A stretch of DNA of 64,000 bases, taken from positions 236,001 to 300,000 of the forward strand of contig JAQOTA010000048.1 of assembly GCA_029532415.1 (NCBI GenBank), given 5' to 3'. Below are positions 54,783-64,000 of the stretch, in pieces (positions within the stretch are counted from its first letter, which is position 1; each line of letters begins with the position of its first letter). The translations under genes and the position numbers were made by a program. Origin of the DNA: Marasmius tenuissimus (taxonomy: Eukaryota > Basidiomycota > Agaricomycetes > Agaricales > Marasmiaceae). Below the pieces are notes generated by a model. That model saw nothing but the letters and a program-made list of their open reading frames with translations. It did not search any database and was not told where the DNA came from.

Positions 54783-55860
54783 TCAAATTCCGAAAGCTAC
54801 AGTTAGTATCCCGTAAAGTCCGTTTAACACTTGTACACGCCCGTCCTCACCAGCGCCTGCCGCAATGTATAATGGCACGAAATGTTCTTCCCTCGGATGC
54901 GCCAGTCGGAAGCCTGAGTGTGAAGTGAGAGCGACAAGCGTGCTTTTGCGTGCCTCCGGCTTTATTCGAGAAGGATGTCAACTATCGCTGAAACTCAGAA
55001 ATAGACACACAGGCACACACCTCCGGGACCTGAACAGCATCCACCAGCGCCTTGTGAAATTCGTGATAGAGAGGTTTCGCGGTATCCGGATCGAAAGAAG
55101 TAACATCGCGTGTATTGTGAATCGGAAGTCCCCCAGAAAGCACGAGAATTCCTTCTTTCCTCAGCTGAGCTACGGCTTCGCCGATTTTCCAGTGTGCTTC
55201 GGGACTCAAGCTGCCGTCTATGGACGCCTGGACAATAGGCACGTCCGTAAACTCTTCTCCGAACATGACTCTAAATGGAACGAAGACACCATGGTCGAGG
55301 CCGGGACCTGCATAACCACGTCCGTCTTCCCCTCGTGGTTCGAGTTTCGATATAGTCCGCGCGAGGTATCCTGCCTACAGACCACATGCGTCAGTAAAGG
55401 CACAAGGCAAGAACACAAAAGCACCTACCTCTTCGAACAACTCAACAACACGGCCCGAGAGCTCAGAATCCCCCCTCGACTTGAATTTGAGCTCATACAT
55501 GGGTTTCGGTAACCCGTAATAATCCATTAACAAAGGGTTCTCATTCCCATAGTCCGTGATCAATCGTTCTTCCAGAGTCTCCCAATGTGCGCTGAAGACG
55601 ACGATACCCTTTGGTTTATACTTGTTCAACAAAGTCGGTCCGAAATCGCGTAGAAAATTGGCAAGTGGACCGTCGGGACCATGGTATGGCGGAAGAGCGG
55701 CTCTTTCGCCGACACGGGTGATGCTGTTCTTCGGAAATGCGAGTGCAGGTGTTCCGTGAGCGAAATAAAAGACTGGTATGTTGTCGGGTGTCGGAGGCAG
55801 CGAGTCGAGAGCTGCTTTCCATTCGGATTGGGACGTCGGTGTGTTGGTGTCAGTTGACAT
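54783..55860 (-). CDS. Extradiol ring-cleavage dioxygenase, LigB/4,5-DOPA dioxygenase type
   Basis: ATG at 55860, TGA at 54783-54785, at least three exons that chain in frame. Motifs in order: VFYFAHGTPALAF (first metal His region), GIVVFSAHWETLE, LLMDYYGLPKPMYELKF, PGLDHGVFVPFRVMF, VPIVQASIDGSLSPEAHW, LVLSGGLPIHN, AHPREEHFVPLYIAAGAGED. These are the signatures of class III extradiol dioxygenases of the DODA group: non-haem Fe(II) or Zn-type site with His residues (HG, SAHW, LDHG, AHPREEH). They cleave catechols such as DOPA; in fungi related enzymes lead to betalamic-acid-like pigments or catabolise phenolics. The substrate here is unknown. About 290 aa, normal length. It looks intact, unlike the neighbouring OYE gene. 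Upstream lies a cluster of TAGGTAG motifs. Confidence 0.85.
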
Positions 55861-56000
55861 GGTATCTTTGGCGTAGTGAAATGGGAGGGACTTTACAGAG
55901 AAGCCTAAGAGAGATGGCGAGTACTTGGGATTAATTGATCACTGTAACACGCCCAACATATGTACCATTGAGTCCGTTCAAAAATCGGAAGCTAGGAAAC

Positions 56001-56326
56001 ACGTAGGTAGAATGGAAGCTTCATCGGGCAAAGTGTAGTAGGTTGAAGCCAGCACTAGGTAGTTTGGCAAGTAGGTAGGCTTTGAGGTCGGAACATGGGT
56101 CAATGGCAGTTGATTTTAGGAGCGGCGTAGGTAGGGTGTATGTCAATGTCAGGTCGTGGGTGCTGTGATTCAGTGTAGGTAGGCCAGAAGGTAAATCTAG
56201 GTAGAATAGACTCTACTATAGATCAAACGTACATCAGTCTCGGTAGAATGTATTCACCGCGTAGGTCAGAGTGTAGTCCAAGTGTAGCCTACCCGTTGTT
56301 CGATGTAGGTAAGTACGGGCTGGGTA
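56001..56326. repeat. Cluster of TAGGT/TAGGTAG motifs
   Basis: TAGGTAG or close forms occur at about 56004, 56056, 56073, 56128, 56176 and 56198, with further TAGGT at 56262 and 56306: about eight in 320 bp, spaced irregularly, nearly all in the same orientation. It starts about 140 bp upstream of the dioxygenase start codon. A multi-site regulatory element or a decayed minisatellite are both possible. Confidence 0.5.
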
Positions 56327-57050
56327 GGCACGAGTGGCGTGGGCGGTCATATGCACCTGGGGATGGCACAGAGACCTAAGAGAACTCACATGGCCTCGGC
56401 GTTAGCGTTGCGTAACATGAAACAATGAGCCACCAGTCTGAACTTAGTTCCTACTAGTAGGGTCCGGGAGGGGCAAAGGTGTGCTGGATGGCAGGCTTTC
56501 AGAGGCTGGATCTATGAGAAGATGACTGGAGGGATGGTGCTGGCGGACCGTGGTCAATTTATCGCGTGCTTGTTCCGGTTTATGATGTCCTATGTAGAGG
56601 CCTGTTGACATCGAGACGATCTACAACTTCCTGACACCTTCTCCAGCAGTGGGAGTTCTGTATAAGAGAGAATGGGTGGTCAGGATACATGATGAGCAAC
56701 AAATCATAAGAAGTACTGTGCAGTTTTCTTTGCTGCTCTTCTGTGGAAAGCTTTACCCATGGACCAGATCAATGGCGCATAGATCAAGTAAGGAGCTGTG
56801 AGCTATATCTAGATATGCAGCTGTTCAGCGGGCTGGAAGTAGCACTGGGGAAATGCCATACAGTGTGCCCTCAGGAGGTTTAGGCGTCCACACAGTGGAC
56901 CACCCTGTCAAAACCGGTGGGCTGCTCGAGTCAATACAAGGATTAAGTATTTCTCCTTTCCTCCCAACTTCAGATTCCTAAGTAGTGCGCGCATGAGTGT
57001 ATGGCAAAGCATCATATTATTATACTGGACCGTGTATTTCATTATAACTC

Positions 57051-57054
<4 letters not shown>

Positions 57055-57102
<48 letters not shown>
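57055..57102. repeat. (GA)24 microsatellite
   Basis: Uninterrupted GA dinucleotides over about 48 bp, followed by GATAGAAATAGAAAA. Likely polymorphic. Confidence 0.97.
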
Positions 57103-57106
<4 letters not shown>

Positions 57107-57222
57107 AATAGAAAAGGATGATTCATAAAATCTAGGTGTGGCAATCTGAGACATCAAAGCCACAGAACGCTATCAGCGTTGAGTCGACCACCGACGGGAT
57201 ATAGGAGAAGGTCGTCGGCAAT

Positions 57223-58850
57223 TCAATTGATGGTAAAAAAGGACTTATTCCAGACCCTGGCCTCGTTGGAGTGGTGGGAATATATGTTGGGCTGCGACGC
57301 GTCGGACGCGACTCGCCGTAGGTCGAGAGTTGCACGGCTAGTGAGGATCGAGTGCATGACGCGCTCAAAGCTGTAGAAATTAGCGTTGGATGTTGATTGA
57401 CAAAAATGCAAATCAATGACTGTGATACTTACGCAGTAAGGAGGTTAACCAGGTCGTGCTAATCAAACAAAGGAAACATAGAACAGGGGTCAGCGGAAAC
57501 CATCGAATCGTCTCTGATATAACAACTCGGATTTGGACTCACAGGAAGAGCCACAACCACTATCACGTTGATCAACGATACCACTGAATGCAGGATGTCA
57601 GTAATGTGAGATAGTGTGATGCGGTCTGTTGCCCAGCTCAGAGGGGTTACGCACGGAAGATGAAGCCATAGTAGATAACACCTTTAGAAAGCTATAGTTT
57701 TGATACTTGTATGGCGCGTAGCAAGTTGGAAATTCACCATCTTCGTAAATAGCTTTCATGAGCCTGGACCTTCCACCCATCCGAACTACGAAGTGGATCA
57801 GTCACGGAACCATCATGACAGTCTTGAGCCTCAATTTGACCTACAGTGTGATATCCCGGGAATCAAAATCATGATCAGTATCACTGTGAATAGCCTTCAG
57901 CATCGAGCATATCCCGTTACTGACGACCTCCAAGTTACCAGTGTCGTAGATCATTGATAACACCCATTTCAGAAGAAGTGTGCGATTTCCGTCAATAATA
58001 AAACACCCTCGAAGATGGTTTACCGGGAGTTTACCGACTTTGAACGATGGGTCAAATTCAGATCGCCGGGTACTGAGAAAATAACTTACACCGAAGGCTA
58101 ATCACAAATCGGTAAAACAAAGCAAGATTTGATGCCGATATTCCCAAGAAAAAGACCAGGAGTGCGACTCCTACTGAAGTACTTCTTCTCCACACGGCCC
58201 ATACACGGATCGTGAGGAGGACTGCGTCGAAAAGTAGCCATGAGCTGAGTGCTAAAGTCCGACTCAAACTGATTGGTGATTACGCACCTTCAGAAAAAGT
58301 AAACCCCACGACGAAGAACCCTGTAATGATCATGGTTTGTGTGCATGTCAGGAGCTCGTGCGAACACAGAAGCGCTCATTCAGATCTACTCACATCCACT
58401 AATACGGTGATTGAGGCCGCAATATTGCAGGCTTAGGTTTTCCCCAAAATGATCTGAATAAAGAAATTAGTGAGGACCATACGACGAGTGAGATAAGAGC
58501 GATAGACGCACGATGGAGCACAAGCCCTAGGGTATCAAAGAAGGGGAGGTATCGTTGTATCAAGTAGAGAATCGTAATGATAGACCACCGCTTCTTCCAA
58601 ATATACTGTATCTCCGAGTCGAAGTTGAGAGCAACCTCATACATGAGCAAAGCCGAGCTGACAACTGCCACAAGGATACCATATTGAGCCATGTTACGGA
58701 ACCAGGGTCCGTAAGTGGCGGTACGAACCGTCAATGTACTGAACCAAGGTTAGCTGACGGCCATAGCATGCCAACGTGGTTCGTGCGTAAACTCACCGAA
58801 GCTATGATATGGTGCTCAAGCGCGGTTGCAGCAGTGGGGATATCACCCAT
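57223..58850 (-). pseudogene. DUF6533-family membrane protein, copy 5, probably frameshifted
   Basis: ATG at 58850 (MGDIPTAATALEHHIIAS), microexon at 58729-58738, then ALLMYEVALNFDSEIQYIW, RYLPFFDTLGLVLH, LLTIRVWAVWRRSTSVGVAL, and the last exon FERVMHSILTSRATLDLRRV ending at TGA 57223. In the long fifth-to-sixth exon the frame ends at CKLFSQYPAI (58058), whereas the matching continuation FDPSFKVGKLPVNHLRGCF, then MIYDTG, is in another frame, so an indel lies near 58055-58070. A 17-nt GTAAGT...CAG there is too short to be an intron and does not restore frame. All other junctions are conserved. Confidence 0.65.
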
Positions 58851-60921
58851 CTGGACTGCAGCGTGTTGAGGTGACACTCGGGCGAGAATAGCGGCTTGAC
58901 AGAGTCAACATTTTTACTAGTACCTTCTTAAATGGATCTGGCTGCAGTGAGCCTGAGATGGCCGAAGCGATTACAATCAGAAGCTCAACAGCGACAACTT
59001 CATACCGCAGATACATGAACAGAAGCTGTTCTGACATCGCGTATGAGCCTCACATGCATGATGCGAAAGATTGGTTCCAAAATACCTTGGTTAGTGCATG
59101 GCGGGGTAGCAACTCAGTCGTAGGGTTTCAGCGAACAACGAAAAAAAGACGGGACTTTGACAAATGACAACCGCTGGATAGTCGACTGGCGGGATTGAAG
59201 AGAGTTGCGAAGTCGTGGTGGTCGAAAGCCAGCACAGAATATCCCACGGGATCCTGCAGGTCCATACACACCATGCAAATCAATACATCATCGCTAGCGT
59301 CATGCGCGGAATTCGATTACGGACTCCGCCTGGCATAAACAACCTGAGTGGTAGAGCGCTGTCTGATCTCGACAACATTTTGATGCAACTCCTACTTAGC
59401 CTAATGTCGCAGACTCCGAGCACTAACCATGCCGCGAGACTACTGACTTGATTGAATTACTTGATCACCTCATGTACCTCACACCAGTTCGGGCCTGCTC
59501 TGGCGATCAAGATGAGCAAAAGCAACGGGGCACATAAACACTCTATCGAGAGATGAGCGATGCAATTTACGCGGTAGATGAGATGAGAGGACTGCGAAAC
59601 CCTTGCAGTATCCTGATTACAACATCCGGATGGTAAGTATATCGAGCAAAATTCATTAGAAGTCTCCAACATGCTTGTAATAACCGGTCATCTGAGAAGA
59701 TCTCCATGAAAGGGATACCCAGTAACTCGTGGGTATTGGTAACCAAGGGTTGGAGTCAGTTGGAGTCCAGCGTGGGCCGATCCCACAACTATAGACACTG
59801 CGATGTAACCATGTCTTCGAGCTACACCTTATCGACAGCCATCGAGATTGAGTGGTATAAACTTCGAAAGGACCAAATCATGATATCGATGGTCATCCTC
59901 GGAACATGTATGTGGTTATACTATGTACTTATATTGCTTTCACGTCGTCGACTTGGAACACTTTGTCTGAGTACACCGTACAACTATAGACGATACATCC
60001 GAAGGCGGGCCGGGGGCTGTCGTTGATCAGGAGGGAAGTTCCAGACTCACCGTGAACTACCCACACAAAGTCCCGGGCATTGCAAAAGTGGGCCGGTATT
60101 ACTGCATTAAATTCTGGATCCTGGTCCCAGGTGGAATATTGCCGGGCGAATCCCGCTTCAAGTTGGCTGGCCCGCCGCTAGACTCGAGTCATTCACTTTG
60201 CCGCGCTCGTGCCTCGCGAAGTGAGTAGTTCGAGTCTAGCCCGCCGCGGACCCAGTACAGCAAATATCTTTTCGCCAGTGGCCCAGGTTCAGGCAGAATC
60301 TGACAGAATCTGACGCCACGGTGATTTCGGGAGACGCGATGCTGGGAAAGGGAATCACTATCAATATCGTATGGCGTACTGAGGCTCGGCCTACCGCGTT
60401 CAAGGGCTAGCAGTTGGAGATCAAGCTGTCCCGTGCTTTTTCCCGATTATGCAAGTAGAGGGTCGTCAATCCCGGGAGGAGCTACAACATTGAAAATGTT
60501 TGCTCGGCGGAGATGATGATGTGTCGGATGGATAGAATAGTGATAGTGTATGATGAGCGTCAAAACTCATACGAGGGAGAACAAATGTTGATTTTACGCG
60601 ATCGAGGACGATTTGCTTGGTGAAATGGTGTTTTACAGACAGTGATGATCGTTATGCTGAGTCGAGGCGCCGAGGCGTGGGACTCACACTGAGTCCCCAG
60701 CTAATACACATCACCCCATTCAATATCCAAGAAGTGAATGGAGTCCCATACATCTGGACCAAAACCCTGAAGTCCTTTTTCGTCTTCACTCAGCCGTAGC
60801 AAGCTCTCCGAGACTTCCTTTGGCTTGCCAATAAATGACACCTTGATAGACCGCAAACTATCAATTTCAATTTCAGTGGATCATACGTCGGCGGGGGTAT
60901 ACTAAAAGGTCGTCGACAAGC
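58851..60921. other. Upstream part of tandem unit 1, with degenerate membrane-gene fragments
   Basis: 59560-60400 matches 63230-63880 in order and orientation (CAACATCCGGAT.GTAAGTAT, CAAGTGATACAA/GAGTGGTATAAA, CAGTACAGCA, GGGACGCGATG, ACTAAGGCTCGG), defining a duplicated unit of about 3.5 kb that includes a DUF6533 gene. Hydrophobic open frames at 59457-59672 (-) and 59706-60026 (+) are remnants and I do not call them as genes. A 62-bp hairpin insertion is listed separately. Confidence 0.5.
60178..60239. mobile_element. 62-bp hairpin insertion with 7-bp target duplication
   Basis: CTAGACTCGAGTCATTCACTT and its near reverse complement (AAGTGAGTAGTTCGAGTCTAG) form the whole element. CCCGCCG flanks both sides (60171-60177 and 60240-60246). 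The parallel position in the other tandem unit (about 63750-63775: TGTCCCGTCCTCGATCTCGG) has one copy of the flank and no insert, i.e. the empty site. A 7- or 8-bp duplication points to hAT- or Mutator-like mobilisation, but nothing inside identifies a family. Confidence 0.8.
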
Positions 60922-62486
60922 TCAATCAAGAGCAAAAAAGGACGTATTCCAGACGACGGTCTCGTCGGGTCGATGCGAGTTTTCGTTAGACTGTGATCCC
61001 ACTTGTCGTAAGCGAAGAACTGCACGGCTGGTGAGAATCGAGTGCATGATGCGCTCGAAGCTGTAGGCATTAGCGTTAAAGGTTGCTTGACAAGATGAAG
61101 TGAGAGCCTATGGTGCTCACGCAGTAAGGAGGTGGACCAGGTCATTCTGATGGGGCCAAAAGAGCGAAACTCAGCGACACAACGGAGCTCTGATGCAACT
61201 CGGATCTGGACTCACGGGGAGAAATACAATGACCACCACGTTGATCAGGGATATCACTGAACGTCAGCCGTTAGTAGCGTGGTCTGCCCTCAAACTAAGT
61301 GGAGATACGCACGGAAGATAAAGCCATAGTAAATAACACCTGTAGAGAACCACAACTTGAATATTCGCATGGCGCGCAGCAAAATAACTTACCGTCTTCG
61401 TATATGGCTTTCATGAGTTTGGACCTCCCGCCCATCCGTCGAGCTACAGCGTAGATCAGTCACAGAGGCATCAAAGCAGTCTTAGTTCTGAGCTCAACCT
61501 ACAATGTGAAATGCCAGGGATTAGAATCATGATCAGTATCACTGCGAGTAGTCTTCAGCATTATGCATGTCCCACGACCTTTGAGCTTACCGGTGTCGTA
61601 GATCATCATCAACACCCAATTTACGAAAAGTATGTGGCTTCCGGCAATAATGAAACACCCTCGAAAATGGGGCACCGGGGCCCAACCGACTGATAGATAA
61701 TGCGTCAAGCTCATGAATCCCCGGACACCAGTGAAGCAATACCATACATCGAGCTGAGTCCAAAAATCGGTGAAGCAAAGCAAGGATCGTGCCCTTGATT
61801 CCCAGGAAGAAGAGAAGGAGCACAGCTCCTACTGAAGTGCGTCTTCCCCACACAGCCCACACACGGATTGTGAGGAGTGCTGCGAGCGACGACTTGAGCA
61901 CTAACGTCCACTCAAAAGCAATTGGGGAATGCACACCTTCAGAGAACATAAACCCAACGACAAAGGACCCTGGAACGGTTTAGTGTGAATATTAAGAGCT
62001 CGCATGGACACAGAGGCGCTTTCGATACACCTACATCCACTAATGCTGTAATTGAGGATGCAATACTGTGGGCTCAGGTTTCTCGCGAAATGGTCTGAAT
62101 AAATGAATCAGTGAGGACCCAGCAGACAAGATAAGAGTGATAGGCGTACGGTAGAGTACAAGCCCTATGGTATCGAAGAAGGGAAGGTATCGTTGTATCA
62201 AGTAGAAGACCGTAATGATAGACCACCGCTTGTTCCAGATATGCCGTATCTCCGAGTCCAAGTTGAGAGCGACCTCGTAAACGAGCAACACCGAGCTGAC
62301 AACTACAGGGTCACCACGTTGAAGCCTGGTTACTATACCATCAGCAGGTATGAGTGTCGTACGAACCGTCCATATACTGAGCCAAGATTAGTTGGACCCA
62401 ATCGCCATATCGTTGCTCGTACGCAAACTCACCGAAACTATAGTCTGATGCTCAAGCGCAGTTACAACGGTAGCGACATCGGCCAT
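60922..62486 (-). pseudogene. DUF6533-family membrane protein, copy 6, frameshifted by a 4-bp insertion
   Basis: ATG at 62486 (MADVATVVTALEHQTIVS), microexon 62368-62377, then SVLLVYEVALNLDSEIRHIW, RYLPFFDTIGLVLY, FSEGV/VLKSSLAALLTIRVWAVWG, and the last exon FERIMHSILTSRAVLRLRQV to TGA at 60922-60924. In the long exon the frame goes through SISRLGPGAPFSRVFHY instead of the expected PVPHFRGCFIIAGSHILFVN, which is found in the next frame. Compared with the other copies, four extra bases (GGCC within CGGTTGGGCCCCGGTG, about 61675-61685) explain the shift. Everything else follows the family exon plan, so inactivation is recent. Confidence 0.7.
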
Positions 62487-64000
62487 TTGGACTTCAGGGT
62501 GTCAGGGTGATGCTAGTGAGGCAGGAAAGACTGCATCCTGCGAACACAACAGCGCTTTTAGTACCTTCTTCAATGGATACGGCTGCAATGCAAGTCCGTA
62601 AGATGGTCGAAACACGGTAATCACAATTAGAAGCTCACCAGCGGCAAATTTAGGCACATTGAACAGTTGTTCTGAAGGCTATCGTGTCTACATGGGAAAC
62701 ATTGATCCCAGGACATCTTGTCTCATATATGACGGGATGGCAAGTAGTAGGGTCTTAGAGTAGGGTCTCAGCAAGCTAGCAACAGACGGGACTTTGATGG
62801 ATAACAGATGCCAGGGGATCGCCGCTTGTTGCGAGGTCATCGTGGTCAAAGCACGGAATATCATCCGGAATATACGGCAAATCCCGAATACTCTTTATTC
62901 CGAACCCTAATCGGGTGTCTCGCATGGCACGAGACTATCTCTTCTCGAGCTTTCAATCACACGGTCGAACGCAAGAAGGAGTTCTAACGTTCTTCGTAGA
63001 AGAGACGACGGAACCGTGAGATGCTAAGTAGCAGTATCTTGACCGCCGTGTTAAAGTTGGAAGGTTGTGAGGTTCGGTCTTGAACATCAAAAATGGAATT
63101 ATTTCATACACTGCAGTCGGTTTCATGCGGATCGTGAGAATGCTTTAAATGGCAGAGTGAGAGTCGGTGCAGGGTTGACCAACAATATCACTGAATAAAA
63201 TATCAGTAGCGTAGCCTCAGTCACGGTGCTACTCACGAGAGAGAAAGCCGAGATGGGTGGATAAAGCCTTTTGAGCTCAGGCAAGAAGGCGAATAACACC
63301 AACATCCGGATAGTAAGTATACCGAAAAGATCGCCTCGGGGAAGGCAGCTCCAAGGGCCGACTGCAGGCAATCCCACAGGACCACTGCAATATAGCTATG
63401 TTTTTGAACTACACCTTCTCGACCTTTATCGAGATCAAGTGATACAAGGTACCGAACTTTGATATCGGTGATTACCCAAGGTAAATGCAGATGGTAGATT
63501 GCTTCCACCTCGTCGACACTGGATAGTATCGCAGGCGATATGTCCGAAACAACGCTCTTTGGTATTGATAATTCTCACCGCTAGACCGGGAACTGTCCTT
63601 GATCATGAGGGAAGTCCCATATAACAAATCCACCCCGCATTACTTACGAAGTCGGCGTCCAAAAGATGGGCCGTAATACATTGATTCAGCTCTGGTCCTA
63701 GACGAATTACCAAGCAGGTGCCTGACGGTCAATATCACGCCTCCTGGTTGTCCCGTCCTCGATCTCGGTACAGCACAGAATCTAAAGCCACAGTGATTCC
63801 CGGGACGCGATGCCAGTAGGAAAGAGAATTGAGAATTACACCAAGTATCACATGATGTACTAAGGCTCGGTCCACCATGTCAAGTGCTCCGTCGTAGGCC
63901 GCTTAAGGAAGGAAGCGCGTCCAGTCTCTCGAAATATAGAAGTTACAGCTCGATACTTGACATACCCTCCAATGACCTTGAGAGTGATGAAACCTTCCTC
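62487..64000. other. Upstream part of tandem unit 2, to the window edge
   Basis: Homologous to 59.1-60.5 kb but without the 62-bp hairpin. Hydrophobic open frames on the minus strand (63123-63377, with ILTIRMLVLFAFLPELKRLY; 63233-63508) look like pieces of a further DUF6533-like gene and are not intact. No complete gene. Confidence 0.45.

Larger units (their letters stand above)
55861..57222. other. Intergenic region with TAGGTAG cluster and GA microsatellite
   Basis: Holds the promoter of the dioxygenase gene (left), the TAGGTAG-rich stretch and the (GA) run listed separately, and the 3' flank of DUF6533 copy 5. No coding exon supported. Confidence 0.45.

Noticed and set aside
58050..58075. 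17-nt GTAAGT...CAG intron in DUF6533 copy 5
   Set aside because: Too short to splice and it would not restore the family frame.

Overview
The window looks like nuclear DNA of an Agaricomycete fungus (Basidiomycota). The reasons are: nearly every gene is split by short introns (about 45-85 nt, GTRNGY...YAG); F-box/LRR genes typical of mushroom-forming fungi are numerous; there are DUF6533-type multi-pass membrane proteins, a DUF6698-like protein and a Plavaka (CACTA-like) transposase, all characteristic of Agaricomycetes. I cannot name the species. No rRNA, CRISPR array or convincing functional tRNA gene was seen.

Layout. 1-3.5 kb: the end of an F-box/LRR gene facing DUF6533 gene copy 1. 4.4-12.9 kb: a DUF6698-like gene (-) and a Plavaka transposase gene (+) that diverge from a shared 1.75 kb region, followed by a 0.75 kb element with terminal inverted repeats. 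15.4-19.1 kb: a decayed duplicate of the first block (F-box/LRR pseudogene plus DUF6533 copy 2). 20.0-25.7 kb: a damaged F-box gene, a gamma-glutamylcyclotransferase-like gene with an in-frame TAG, and an intact F-box gene. 26.3-33.1 kb: DUF6533 copies 3 and 4 in direct orientation, separated by a small alanine/threonine-rich secreted-protein candidate. 34.0-35.7 kb: a third F-box/LRR gene with one internal TGA. 35.9-47.8 kb: the conserved-looking core, holding a CE9/amidohydrolase-type membrane-anchored enzyme, a secreted Lys/Asp-rich repeat protein, a multi-pass membrane protein and a kinase-Sel1-ankyrin protein. 48.7-55.9 kb: an old yellow enzyme gene with a frameshift, two paralogous single-TM/coiled-coil genes facing each other across a 1.1 kb near-perfect palindrome, and a LigB/DODA-type dioxygenase. 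57.2-64.0 kb: a tandem duplication of a roughly 3.5 kb unit carrying DUF6533 copies 5 and 6, both apparently frameshifted.

The main theme is gene-family birth and death with small non-autonomous transposons. Six DUF6533 genes lie in three pairs, all with the same unusual gene structure (including a 10-nt microexon). Copies 1-4 read through when spliced; 5 and 6 do not. Copy 3 carries two different MITEs, one exactly at the 5' splice site and the other exactly at the 3' splice site of a later intron, and both insertions leave a usable splice signal. A 62-bp hairpin in one arm of the right-hand duplication has a 7-bp target duplication, and the other arm gives its empty site. Three genes (Plavaka, GGCT-like, F-box copy C) carry a single in-frame stop, each explainable by one C-to-T change.

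Gene ends are given from start to stop codon where I could trace the splicing by hand; introns are inferred from GT/AG signals and reading-frame continuity, not from transcripts.
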